From Oscillospiraceae bacterium (GTDB lineage: Bacteria > Bacillota > Clostridia > Oscillospirales > Acutalibacteraceae), in NCBI GenBank assembly GCA_902796535.1, contig CADBPL010000071.1, forward strand, positions 1-11,131: a stretch of DNA of 11,131 nucleotides, in the 5' to 3' direction. The notes beneath the pieces are model-generated. The model searched no databases. It worked only from the letters and a program-made list of their open reading frames with translations, and was not told the DNA's origin. The stretch's first letter is position 1; every line of letters starts with the position of its first letter. Position numbers and translations under genes: made by a program. Shown one piece after another: positions 1 to 5,726 of the stretch.

Positions 1-10
1 AGAGGGCCTT

Positions 11-57
11 TTGGCTCCCTCCTTGAGGGAGCTGTCGGCGCAGCCGACTGAGGGAGT
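11..57. repeat. Compact palindromic repeat (CTCCCTC/GAGGGAG type)
   Basis: CTCCCTC (15-21) can pair with GAGGGAG at 25-31 or with a second GAGGGAG at 50-56. Between them GTCGGC (34-39) pairs with GCCGAC (43-48) around a 3-base loop. The element can therefore form two alternative structures. From memory, elements of this look are scattered between genes in many Oscillospirales genomes, but I could not search for copies. It carries no coding signal. Confidence 0.6.
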
Positions 58-126
58 TGTTATCCGTCAGATGTTTTTATATGAGAGTAAATTCCTATCA
101 ACAGTTGACCGGACACGTGCGATATA

Positions 127-207
127 TTTGTTGGGAACGCATTCTTGCGTTCCGCAAAATAACGCTATCAAATTCGACGGAACGCCGGGGGCGGCGTTCC
201 CTACAAA
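127..207. repeat. MITE-like inverted-repeat element, about 81 bp
   Basis: The 14-base ends TTTGTTGGGAACGC (127-140) and GCGTTCCCTACAAA (194-207) are inverted copies with one mismatch. Each end also holds its own hairpin: GGAACGC/GCGTTCC at 134-140 and 147-153, and GGAACGCC/GGCGTTCC at 179-186 and 193-200. The interior has no useful reading frame. The structure fits a small non-autonomous palindromic element. No target-site duplication is obvious. Confidence 0.55.
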
Positions 208-210
208 ATG

Positions 211-253
211 ACCCGCACAGTGATCGAACCATCAACCGTTGTGCGGGTTTTTT
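211..253 (+). terminator. Intrinsic terminator on the plus strand, no gene assigned
   Basis: ACCCGCACA (211-219) pairs perfectly with TGTGCGGGT (240-248) around a 20-base loop, and the strand then runs into six Ts (248-253). Read on the plus strand this is a rho-independent terminator. No plus-strand gene is visible in front of it in this window, so it probably closes a transcript that starts to the left of position 1. Confidence 0.6.
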
Positions 254-321
254 CGTTCGGTTAATGTGACACAGCAGTTTTGTATTATGGCGGTCGGTAA
301 TTCCTACGTTCCGCTCATTTT

Positions 322-374
322 TGCCCTCTCCGTCACCGCCCTTGGCGGCGACACCTCTCCCAAAGGGCGAGGCA
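322..374. repeat. Second type of palindromic repeat (CCTCTCCC/GGGCGAGG type)
   Basis: Two adjacent hairpins are visible. CCGCC (336-340) pairs with GGCGG (344-348), extended by GTC (332-334) and GAC (350-352) across one mismatch. CCTCTCCC (354-361) pairs with GGGCGAGG (365-372) around AAA with one mismatch. No T-run follows on either strand, so it is unlikely to be a terminator. It resembles intergenic repeats I associate with gut Clostridia; copy number cannot be checked here. Confidence 0.5.
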
Positions 375-424
375 AGAAGTGTGCGGTGTTGACCGCGGCA
401 GCTTTTTTACTGGAACGCCGTTCG

Positions 425-501
425 CTATCAGCTATCCGCTATCGGCCATCCGCTATCCGCTATCCGCCATCCGCTATCAGCCATCCGCTATCCGCTTCCG
501 G
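425..501. repeat. Heptanucleotide tandem array, 11 units, overlapping the MATE 3' end
   Basis: Eleven consecutive 7-base units follow the pattern CYATCNG: CTATCAG, CTATCCG, CTATCGG, CCATCCG, CTATCCG, CTATCCG, CCATCCG, CTATCAG, CCATCCG, CTATCCG and a degenerate CTTCCGG. Read on the minus strand the unit is CGGATRG or a close variant. Units 474-501 are inside the MATE gene and supply its final codons and stop. Because 7 is not a multiple of 3, a change in unit number would shift the frame of whatever lies beyond. Confidence 0.85.
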
Positions 502-1829
502 TAAAAAGCGGCCATGAACGGCACGCAGACAAAAAAGGTCAGCGCGTCGGCAGCGGGCTGGCTGAGCTCCACCCCGACGCGGCCGAGCAGCGCGGGCAGA
601 ATAAAAATGGCGGGCACGAAGAAAATGCCCTGCCGGCACGACGCCAAAAAGGTGGCGGGGGCTTTGAAGCCGAGGCACTGATACAGCTGGTTGACGTAGG
701 TTGACACCGCCATGAACGGCATGACGGCGCAGCAGAATAAAAGCGTTTGGGTGCCGATGGCGACCACCTGCGCGTCGGGGCTGAACCAGCGCATGATCGG
801 CCCGGCGAACGCGGCGATGACGGCGGCGCTGACCAAACACAGCGCGGAACCGATTTTGCCCGCGAAAACGAACGCCTGCCACGTGCGCTTTTTTTCACCC
901 GCGCCGTAGTTATAGCCCGCCACGGGCATGAACCCCTGCCCGATGCCGAGCACCACGTTGCGCACGAGCACATAGACCTTGTTGGCGATGGTCACGGCGG
1001 AAACCGCGGCGTCGCCGTAAGCGACCGCCTGCACGTTGAGCAGCGCCGCCGACAGGCTGCCAAGACTCTGGCGGCAGATCGTCGGCAGGCCGGTCAGGAT
1101 GATCTGGCGGTAAACGGCAGGCTCTTTGGCGATGTATTGGGGGCGCAGCAGCAAAATCGAGCGCCCCGTGAGGAACACGATCAAAAAAATGGCAAAGCAG
1201 ACCGCCTGGCTGAGAACGGTTGCCAGCGCGGCGCCGCCTGTGCCCCAGTTGAATTTGAAAATGAACAGCGGGTCGAGCAGCAGATTCATCACGCCGCTCG
1301 CGCCCAGCCCCCACATGGCGGCCGTGGCCTTGCCCTGCGCGCGCATGAGGTTGGTGAGCACAAACATCGAACAGCTCAGCGGCGCGGCAAGCAGAATGAT
1401 TCTGGCGTAGGGCTGCGCATAGGGCAGCATGGTGTCCGAACAGCCGAGCAGCCGCAAAAAGCCGCCCAGCGGGAACAGCCCCGCCGCCGCCACGGGCACG
1501 CCGAACAGCACGGCGCAGAAAAACGCGGTGGTGGCGTAGCGGTGCGCCGATTCATCCTTTTTCTGCCCGAGCATCAGGCTTGACAGGCTGCCGCCGCCCA
1601 TGGCCAGCCCGTAGCCGACCGCCTGAATGATGGCCATGACGGGATAGATCGCGCCGACCGCCGCCGAGGCGGATTTGTTGATCTGCGACACAAAATAAGT
1701 ATCCGCCGTGTTATAGACCACGGTGATGAGCATACTGATGACCGTCGGTACTGCCATGCTCGTCACAAGCCGCGGGATCGGCGAATAAATCATGCGTTCA
1801 TATTGTTTTTTGCTTTCATTCGTTTCCAT
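477..1829 (-). CDS. MATE family multidrug/cation efflux transporter
   Basis: A 450-residue polytopic membrane protein with about twelve hydrophobic segments in two halves. The first membrane segment carries the MATE-like stretch PTVISMLITVVYNTADTYF (residues 29-47), followed by a glycine-rich GYGLAMGGGSLSSLMLGQKK region. The length is normal for MATE/DinF exchangers, which expel cationic drugs or metabolites using H+ or Na+ gradients; the substrate is unknown. The ATG at 1829 lies 37 bases after the methyltransferase stop and has no convincing ribosome site. A later ATG (codon 13) is no better. The first dozen codons are A+T-rich like the neighbouring restriction genes, whereas the rest is GC-rich. 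The last codons (RIADG, stop) come from the heptamer array. It is probably the last gene of the row, originally next to the flavoprotein gene before the restriction cassette arrived. Confidence 0.93.
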   Translation of the reverse strand: METNESKKQYERMIYSPIPRLVTSMAVPTVISMLITVVYNTADTYFVSQINKSASAAVGAIYPVMAIIQAVGYGLAMGGGSLSSLMLGQKKDESAHRYATTAFFCAVLFGVPVAAAGLFPLGGFLRLLGCSDTMLPYAQPYARIILLAAPLSCSMFVLTNLMRAQGKATAAMWGLGASGVMNLLLDPLFIFKFNWGTGGAALATVLSQAVCFAIFLIVFLTGRSILLLRPQYIAKEPAVYRQIILTGLPTICRQSLGSLSAALLNVQAVAYGDAAVSAVTIANKVYVLVRNVVLGIGQGFMPVAGYNYGAGEKKRTWQAFVFAGKIGSALCLVSAAVIAAFAGPIMRWFSPDAQVVAIGTQTLLFCCAVMPFMAVSTYVNQLYQCLGFKAPATFLASCRQGIFFVPAIFILPALLGRVGVELSQPAADALTFFVCVPFMAAFYRKRIADG

Positions 1830-1866
1830 GGTTGCTTTATTTCAGCTCTGTTGTTTTAAACGCTGT

Positions 1867-2778
1867 TTACATTACTGCTGCTACATCAAAGAGTGTCATT
1901 TGCTCATTTCTCTGCAGCAAAGCATTTTGTTCCCCGGTTACAACATAATTTGTTAATAACGCCTCAACAATAGCATTTCGATTTGTTTCTTTGGCTCCGA
2001 TATGATAAAAATGCTCATGTGTAATGATATTGCAATCTTGCCAAACTGTTTGAATATAATCATTTTTTCTAAAATCGTTATGATCCCACGTTGATACCAT
2101 AAATCTTGCCTTGCTTTTAATGAGCGCGTTGTGCAGAGCTATTTCAGATTCTTCATCCCAGCTATCATAATAATCGACGTGTCTTCCGATATATGGCGGA
2201 TCGCAATAGATAAAACAGCTACTGTCCGCCATCGCTATTGTTTCTTCAAATGATTGACAAAGAAATTCCCATGAATTATTTTTTATCAGCTGTGAAACAT
2301 GAGCAACTTGATTCACTATTTTTGTAACATATGCTTTTGCAAATCTTTGAGGTTTATGTCCATAAGGAACGTTAAACTCCCTATCTCGATTAAACCTGAT
2401 CATTCCGTTAAAGCAAGCTCTGTTGAGAAACAAAAAATCCAAAGGATCGTGTTCAGCATTAAATCTTTTTCGTACAGCGTAATAGTATGCATCGTCTCCT
2501 TGTTCTAACAGTTTTCCTTCACGTTCAAGAAATGCTCGTACAACATAAGGTGTTATCGCGCCTGATTTGATTTGATTGTAAAATGCTATTATGTGCGGAT
2601 TTGTATCAGAAAAAACAGCGCAGCTTGGCTCAACGTTAAACCCGACAACACCGGAGCCCATAAACGGTTCAATCCACTTAGTGTCTTCATCCGCAATTAT
2701 ATTCTGTCTGATTAACGGAACCAGCTTTGTCTTAATTCCCTGTGTTTTTAACGGTGGCACAAACACTCTGCTATTCAT
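1867..2778 (-). CDS. M.EcoRV-like adenine-N6 DNA methyltransferase
   Basis: A 303-residue type II methyltransferase of the alpha (Dam/M.EcoRV) group. It transfers a methyl group from S-adenosylmethionine to adenine. Visible motifs, in order: the N-terminal VPPLKTQGIKTKLV (residues 7-20, motif X), EPFMGSG (37-43, cofactor-binding motif I), DFLFLNRACFNGMIRFN (114-130) and the catalytic CDPPYIGRHVDYY (192-204, motif IV, DPPY). The CDPPYIGRHVDY and EHFYHIGA (255-262) blocks match my memory of M.EcoRV closely, so the likely product is G-m6A-TATC. A strong AGGAGG site (2789-2784) sits 5 bases before the ATG, and the start overlaps the nuclease stop as ATGA. The tail ends in QMTLF (293-297), a possible sliding-clamp-binding peptide. 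Base composition is clearly lower in GC than in the flanking genes. Family confidence is very high; exact specificity is inferred from the partner nuclease. Confidence 0.95.
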   Translation of the reverse strand: MNSRVFVPPLKTQGIKTKLVPLIRQNIIADEDTKWIEPFMGSGVVGFNVEPSCAVFSDTNPHIIAFYNQIKSGAITPYVVRAFLEREGKLLEQGDDAYYYAVRKRFNAEHDPLDFLFLNRACFNGMIRFNRDREFNVPYGHKPQRFAKAYVTKIVNQVAHVSQLIKNNSWEFLCQSFEETIAMADSSCFIYCDPPYIGRHVDYYDSWDEESEIALHNALIKSKARFMVSTWDHNDFRKNDYIQTVWQDCNIITHEHFYHIGAKETNRNAIVEALLTNYVVTGEQNALLQRNEQMTLFDVAAVM

Positions 2779-3614
2779 TTTGCCCTCCTCTTTGCTGCTT
2801 TTGGATTGCTTAGATCCGCAGGCAATCTACGATATTTCAAATACTCGTCAAAAGTAGATAGTTTTTTTCTCTTCTCTTTACCGGGCAATTCGATTTTTCC
2901 ATAGTTCGCCCAGTAATCATCAAACAGTTCTTCTCCCGCTTTTGCAAAAACACCATTACCGTTAAGAATATCATCTATCTTCTGAATGCTTCCTATATTG
3001 GCCGTGTTGCCGCTTCCGCTTTTATCGCTGGCTATTTTCCACTTTTCTTCAGCAAAAAATACAAAATTCCTGATTACAGCGGGAATATTTTCAACTTCAT
3101 CAATCGTGTAAACCTTTGTTTCCTCATTTTTATTCAGGTTCACTCTTGAATAAATAATGCCTAAACAAAAATGCCCGTTGTATTCACCATATGGATGCTG
3201 TATGTTTTTTGTGCTTTTTCTATCGATGAAATATTCGCCATGCGAACCAAGGGTAAATCCGTTACAAAAGCCAGGATAGTTTTCATCCCGATATGTGGTT
3301 TTCAAATCAACCGCAAACATCACGTTAGGTTTCGTTTTGGAAATAAATGTTAAATCCGGATACCAGTTTTGATGTGTTGCAAGTTCGATAGTATATCCGA
3401 TTTTTTCGGCAAATGAAAGAAAATACGGAAAAAGATGAAGTTCAAGTACTTTAGAAACTATTTTAGTATCAGACGAAATGGTATGTATGTTTTTGAAAAT
3501 ATCTATGAAACCTCTTATTGTCCACTCATCACCTTTTGCAATGTAATCACCTAACGAAGCTGCAAACTCTTTTAACAGATGAGCAAAAATCTCCTTTTCT
3601 TTGTTATTGTCCAT
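2775..3614 (-). CDS. EcoRV-family type II restriction endonuclease
   Basis: A 279-residue homologue of EcoRV (about 245 residues), with about 13 extra residues at the N-terminus and a longer basic C-terminus. The active-site pattern is intact: E58 (VLELHLFP), D87 (WYPDLTF), D103 and K105 (AVDLKTTY). These correspond to EcoRV E45, D74, D90 and K92 with identical 29- and 16-residue spacings. The Q-loop Gln-Asn (Q82 N83) and the recognition loop GSGNT (200-204, followed by ANIGSI) match the EcoRV elements that contact GATATC. The enzyme is therefore predicted to cut GATATC to blunt ends with Mg2+. The ATG lies 21 bases after the flavoprotein stop behind a modest AAGGGA site; it overlaps the methyltransferase start by 4 bases. 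Base composition is A+T-rich, which suggests transfer. No controller gene is present. Activity itself is untested. Confidence 0.95.
   Translation of the reverse strand: MDNNKEKEIFAHLLKEFAASLGDYIAKGDEWTIRGFIDIFKNIHTISSDTKIVSKVLELHLFPYFLSFAEKIGYTIELATHQNWYPDLTFISKTKPNVMFAVDLKTTYRDENYPGFCNGFTLGSHGEYFIDRKSTKNIQHPYGEYNGHFCLGIIYSRVNLNKNEETKVYTIDEVENIPAVIRNFVFFAEEKWKIASDKSGSGNTANIGSIQKIDDILNGNGVFAKAGEELFDDYWANYGKIELPGKEKRKKLSTFDEYLKYRRLPADLSNPKAAKRRAK
2784..2789 (-). promoter_or_regulatory. Ribosome binding site of the methyltransferase gene
   Basis: AGGAGG on the minus strand lies five bases before the ATG at 2778. It is the strongest ribosome site of the restriction-modification pair and is located within the last codons of the nuclease gene. 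This suggests that methyltransferase is made efficiently even though its gene comes second. Confidence 0.75.
2824..2851 (-). promoter_or_regulatory. Candidate methyltransferase promoter inside the nuclease gene
   Basis: On the minus strand TTGACG (2851-2846) is followed after 16 bases by TAGATT (2829-2824). That is a good -35 box and a middling -10 box. Initiation near 2817 would give a leader of about 38 bases that includes the strong methyltransferase ribosome site. The region is A+T-rich, so a chance match is possible. Confidence 0.35.
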
Positions 3615-3635
3615 TTATTATATTCCCTTCATTTT

Positions 3636-4856
3636 TCATATAGTTTCTTTTATTTTCTTAGAATAATCAGCCGCGCTTTTGCCGGCGATCAGCCCGGACA
3701 AAAACGCCCACTCCAAATTAAAACCGCCGCAGCCGCCGTCCACATCCAGCACCTCGCCGCAGGCGAACAGCCCCGGGCAGACGCGGGATCCGAGCGTGCG
3801 CCGGTCGAACTGTTTGACACTTGCGCCGCCGGCGGTGACCTGCGCGTGCGTAAAACCCTTTGTGCCGGTGAGCGCGAGGGAAAAGCCCTTGAGTTCGGCG
3901 GCGATTTTTTTGATTTCGTTCGGCTGAATTGACGCGGCCGTTTGCGGCGCGGCGGGCAGCGCCGTTTTCAGCACCGCCAGCCCGAGCGCTTTCGGCACAA
4001 AGCCGGTGAGCAGATTTTCGGTGGGAAGCGCGGGATTTTTTTGCCGCATTTCCGCTAAAATTTCCGCGAGCTTTTCCTGCGAAAAATCGGGCAGAAAATC
4101 GAGCTTGACCGTCGCGCTTTTGCCGGGCTGAACAAAGCGGCTCAGATCCATGGCGGCAATGCCGCTCAGCCCGTAATCGGTGAACAGCACCTCGCCCTGC
4201 GCTTCACCGCCGGTGGAAAGCGTCAGCTTCGCCGCGGCGCGCACGCCCTTGAGCGCGCGGATGTTTTTGACGTCGGTCGTCAGCTGCACGAGCGAGGGCT
4301 TCAGCGGCGTGATCTCGTGCCCGAGCGAACGCAGCAGGGCAAAGCCGCTGCCGTCGCTGCCCTGCGCGGGGGCGGCGCAGCCGCCGCAGCAGACAATGAT
4401 TTTTGGGGCAGAAAAGCGGCCGTTCACCACGAAGCCGCCTGCGGTTTTTTTCACTGCCTCCGCGCGTGTTTCGCACAGCGTTTCCACGCCAAGCCGCGCG
4501 CATTCCAGCCGCAGCGCGTCGAGCACGCTCGCCGCCGTGTTGCTCAGCGGATAAAGCCGCCCCTCGCTGTCCGCGCGGGTGTAAAGCCCGAGCGAACGGA
4601 AAAACGCGAGCAGGTCGTCGGTGTCAAGCTGCGCAAAAACGCCCCGGACAAACGCCTTGTTGGCATAGGGATGCGCCCCGGCGTTTTGGTTGCCGAGGTT
4701 GCAGCGGCCGTTGCCCGTGGCAAGAATTTTTTTGCCCACGCGGGGCAATTGTTCCAGCAGCAAAACCGAGGCGTTCGGGTCGGCCCGTTTGGCGGAAATG
4801 GCGGCGCACAGCCCGGAGGCGCCGCCGCCAAGAATGAGAAGATCGGTTTGTTTCAT
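3636..4856 (-). CDS. HI0933/BaiN-type FAD-dependent oxidoreductase
   Basis: A 406-residue flavoprotein of the family often annotated as NAD(P)/FAD-dependent oxidoreductase or aminoacetone oxidase-like. The N-terminus has the dinucleotide-binding LILGGGASGLCAA (residues 7-19), then the family signature GKKILATGNGRCNL, a VTAGG motif in the C-terminal half, and the closing FAD motif CGEVLDVDGGCGGFNL. It is cytoplasmic, with no signal peptide. The true substrate of most members is unknown; BaiN in bile-acid-converting clostridia is one characterised relative, but that alone does not imply bile-acid work here. The ATG follows the upstream stop by 4 bases, so translation is probably coupled. The last ten or so codons are A+T-rich and meet the restriction cassette directly, so the native C-terminus may have been altered by the insertion. 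Confidence 0.93.
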   Translation of the reverse strand: MKQTDLLILGGGASGLCAAISAKRADPNASVLLLEQLPRVGKKILATGNGRCNLGNQNAGAHPYANKAFVRGVFAQLDTDDLLAFFRSLGLYTRADSEGRLYPLSNTAASVLDALRLECARLGVETLCETRAEAVKKTAGGFVVNGRFSAPKIIVCCGGCAAPAQGSDGSGFALLRSLGHEITPLKPSLVQLTTDVKNIRALKGVRAAAKLTLSTGGEAQGEVLFTDYGLSGIAAMDLSRFVQPGKSATVKLDFLPDFSQEKLAEILAEMRQKNPALPTENLLTGFVPKALGLAVLKTALPAAPQTAASIQPNEIKKIAAELKGFSLALTGTKGFTHAQVTAGGASVKQFDRRTLGSRVCPGLFACGEVLDVDGGCGGFNLEWAFLSGLIAGKSAADYSKKIKETI

Positions 4857-4860
4857 GGTA

Positions 4861-5724
4861 TCAGATCACCGTGTAAAAGTGGACGATGTTCATATCCTCC
4901 GGCATCATCAGCCCGTGGGAACCGCCCCCGCCGTCAATGGCGTGGCAGCCGTGGTCGGGCGCGAAGCCGAGCAGCGTGCGCCGCCCGTTTTTGTGTTCGC
5001 GAATGCACTGCGCCAGGGCGGCATAGGCCGCGGCGTTGCTGCGCAGCGCGTTCATGGCGCCCTCGCCCTCGGGGCCGCAGCGGTGCATGGCGTCGTCATA
5101 ATCCGGGTCGTAAACGCTCAGCAGGTCGTATTCGTTTTGCGCAATGAGTTCGGCGGCCTTCTGATGCGCTTCCCGCGTTGTTGCGCAAATAAAATAATCC
5201 ATGTCGCGCTCCAAAAAGATTTTGGACATACTCGCGTTTTCAACGGAAACGATGGCGCACCTTTTGCCCGCGCGCAGCAGCGCGTCAAACACCGAGTCGG
5301 TTTTGACAACGGGCTTGCGGTAGGCTTTGATGCCGTGAACCTCCGGCAGCGCGCCGGTGTACATGGTGGCAAAGCAGACCGGCGTGACGGAGGGCATGAC
5401 CGATTGCAGCGGCAGCGTCAGCCGCGCGTTTTCCATCACGGGCAAAAAAACGGGCGTGTATTTTTCAAACAGCCAGAGCGCGACCGCGTCGGGGTTATAA
5501 AGCACCACGCGGTCGACCGGTTCGGCTTCGAGCAGCTTTTTCAGCGGCTCAACGGGCGGCGCGGCGTTTTGCGGCGCCTCAACGCCGAGCGCAGCCGTCA
5601 CAGCGGCGGCAACGCCGGTGAGCGAATAGGGGCAGTATAGCTCCTCTTCCATTTGCTTTACCCTCTTTGCCATGAATTTCAGGCTTTGCGCAAAGCCCTT
5701 GTCATAAAGATCGGTCAGGTTCAC
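4861..5724 (-). CDS. Alkaline phosphatase superfamily phosphodiesterase/pyrophosphatase-like protein
   Basis: A 287-residue protein (from the GTG at 5724) resembling type I phosphodiesterase/nucleotide pyrophosphatases. Visible elements are NPDAVALW (residues 77-84, first metal aspartate region), PSVTPVCFATMYTGALPEVHG (the Thr nucleophile is probably T114), YDPDYDDAMH (205-214) and FAPDHGCH plus GGSHG (254-271), which supply late Asp/His metal ligands. No signal peptide is visible, so it is probably cytosolic. The GTG start, two bases after the metallophosphoesterase stop, has no ribosome site. An internal ATG at 5652 (codon 25) has AGAGGG eight bases before it and gives an N-terminus (MEEELYCPYS) more like the family as I remember it; I think that start is at least as likely. 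The substrate is unknown; its position beside another phosphoesterase suggests a shared phosphodiester or nucleotide-sugar theme. Confidence 0.85.
   Translation of the reverse strand: MNLTDLYDKGFAQSLKFMAKRVKQMEEELYCPYSLTGVAAAVTAALGVEAPQNAAPPVEPLKKLLEAEPVDRVVLYNPDAVALWLFEKYTPVFLPVMENARLTLPLQSVMPSVTPVCFATMYTGALPEVHGIKAYRKPVVKTDSVFDALLRAGKRCAIVSVENASMSKIFLERDMDYFICATTREAHQKAAELIAQNEYDLLSVYDPDYDDAMHRCGPEGEGAMNALRSNAAAYAALAQCIREHKNGRRTLLGFAPDHGCHAIDGGGGSHGLMMPEDMNIVHFYTVI
5661..5666 (-). promoter_or_regulatory. Possible ribosome site for an internal start of the phosphodiesterase gene
   Basis: AGAGGG on the minus strand lies eight bases before an in-frame ATG at 5652-5650. The annotated GTG at 5724 has no comparable site, so this sequence may mark the real start of the phosphodiesterase-like protein. 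Confidence 0.45.
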
Positions 5725-5726
5725 GG

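Larger units (their letters stand above)
1..476. other. Repeat-rich intergenic region, no credible gene
   Basis: The region after the MATE gene holds three unrelated palindromic elements, an orphan plus-strand terminator and most of a heptamer array. The short plus-strand reading frames across it run through these repeats and have no ribosome site or recognisable protein. I see no tRNA or rRNA and no clean minus-strand terminator for the MATE transcript. Confidence 0.6.

Noticed and set aside
383..408. Short hairpin GCGGT/ACCGC near a T-run as a MATE terminator
   Set aside because: The T-run is on the plus strand and is separated from the stem, so it cannot serve the minus-strand MATE transcript.
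425..501. CRISPR array
   Set aside because: The units are 7 bases long and contiguous with no spacers, and no cas genes are present.
239..517. Plus-strand reading frame with a repetitive LSAIRYP-like tail
   Set aside because: The tail is the translated heptamer array, which lacks stops on this strand. There is no ribosome site, and it overlaps the real MATE gene end.
747..1583. Long plus-strand frame opposite the MATE gene (similar frames at 4690-5640, 5838-6584, 7498-8265 and 8491-9366)
   Set aside because: These are mirror frames of GC-rich minus-strand genes, with low-complexity Arg/Ala/Gly/His-rich products and no family motifs.
3609..3625. TATAAT just before the nuclease start as its promoter
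   Set aside because: It is two bases from the ATG, which would put the transcript start inside the gene, and no -35 box is present at a suitable distance.
1830..3660. Target-site duplications or attachment sites flanking the restriction cassette
   Set aside because: I compared both edges and found only trivial A+T-rich matches, with no direct repeat worth reporting.
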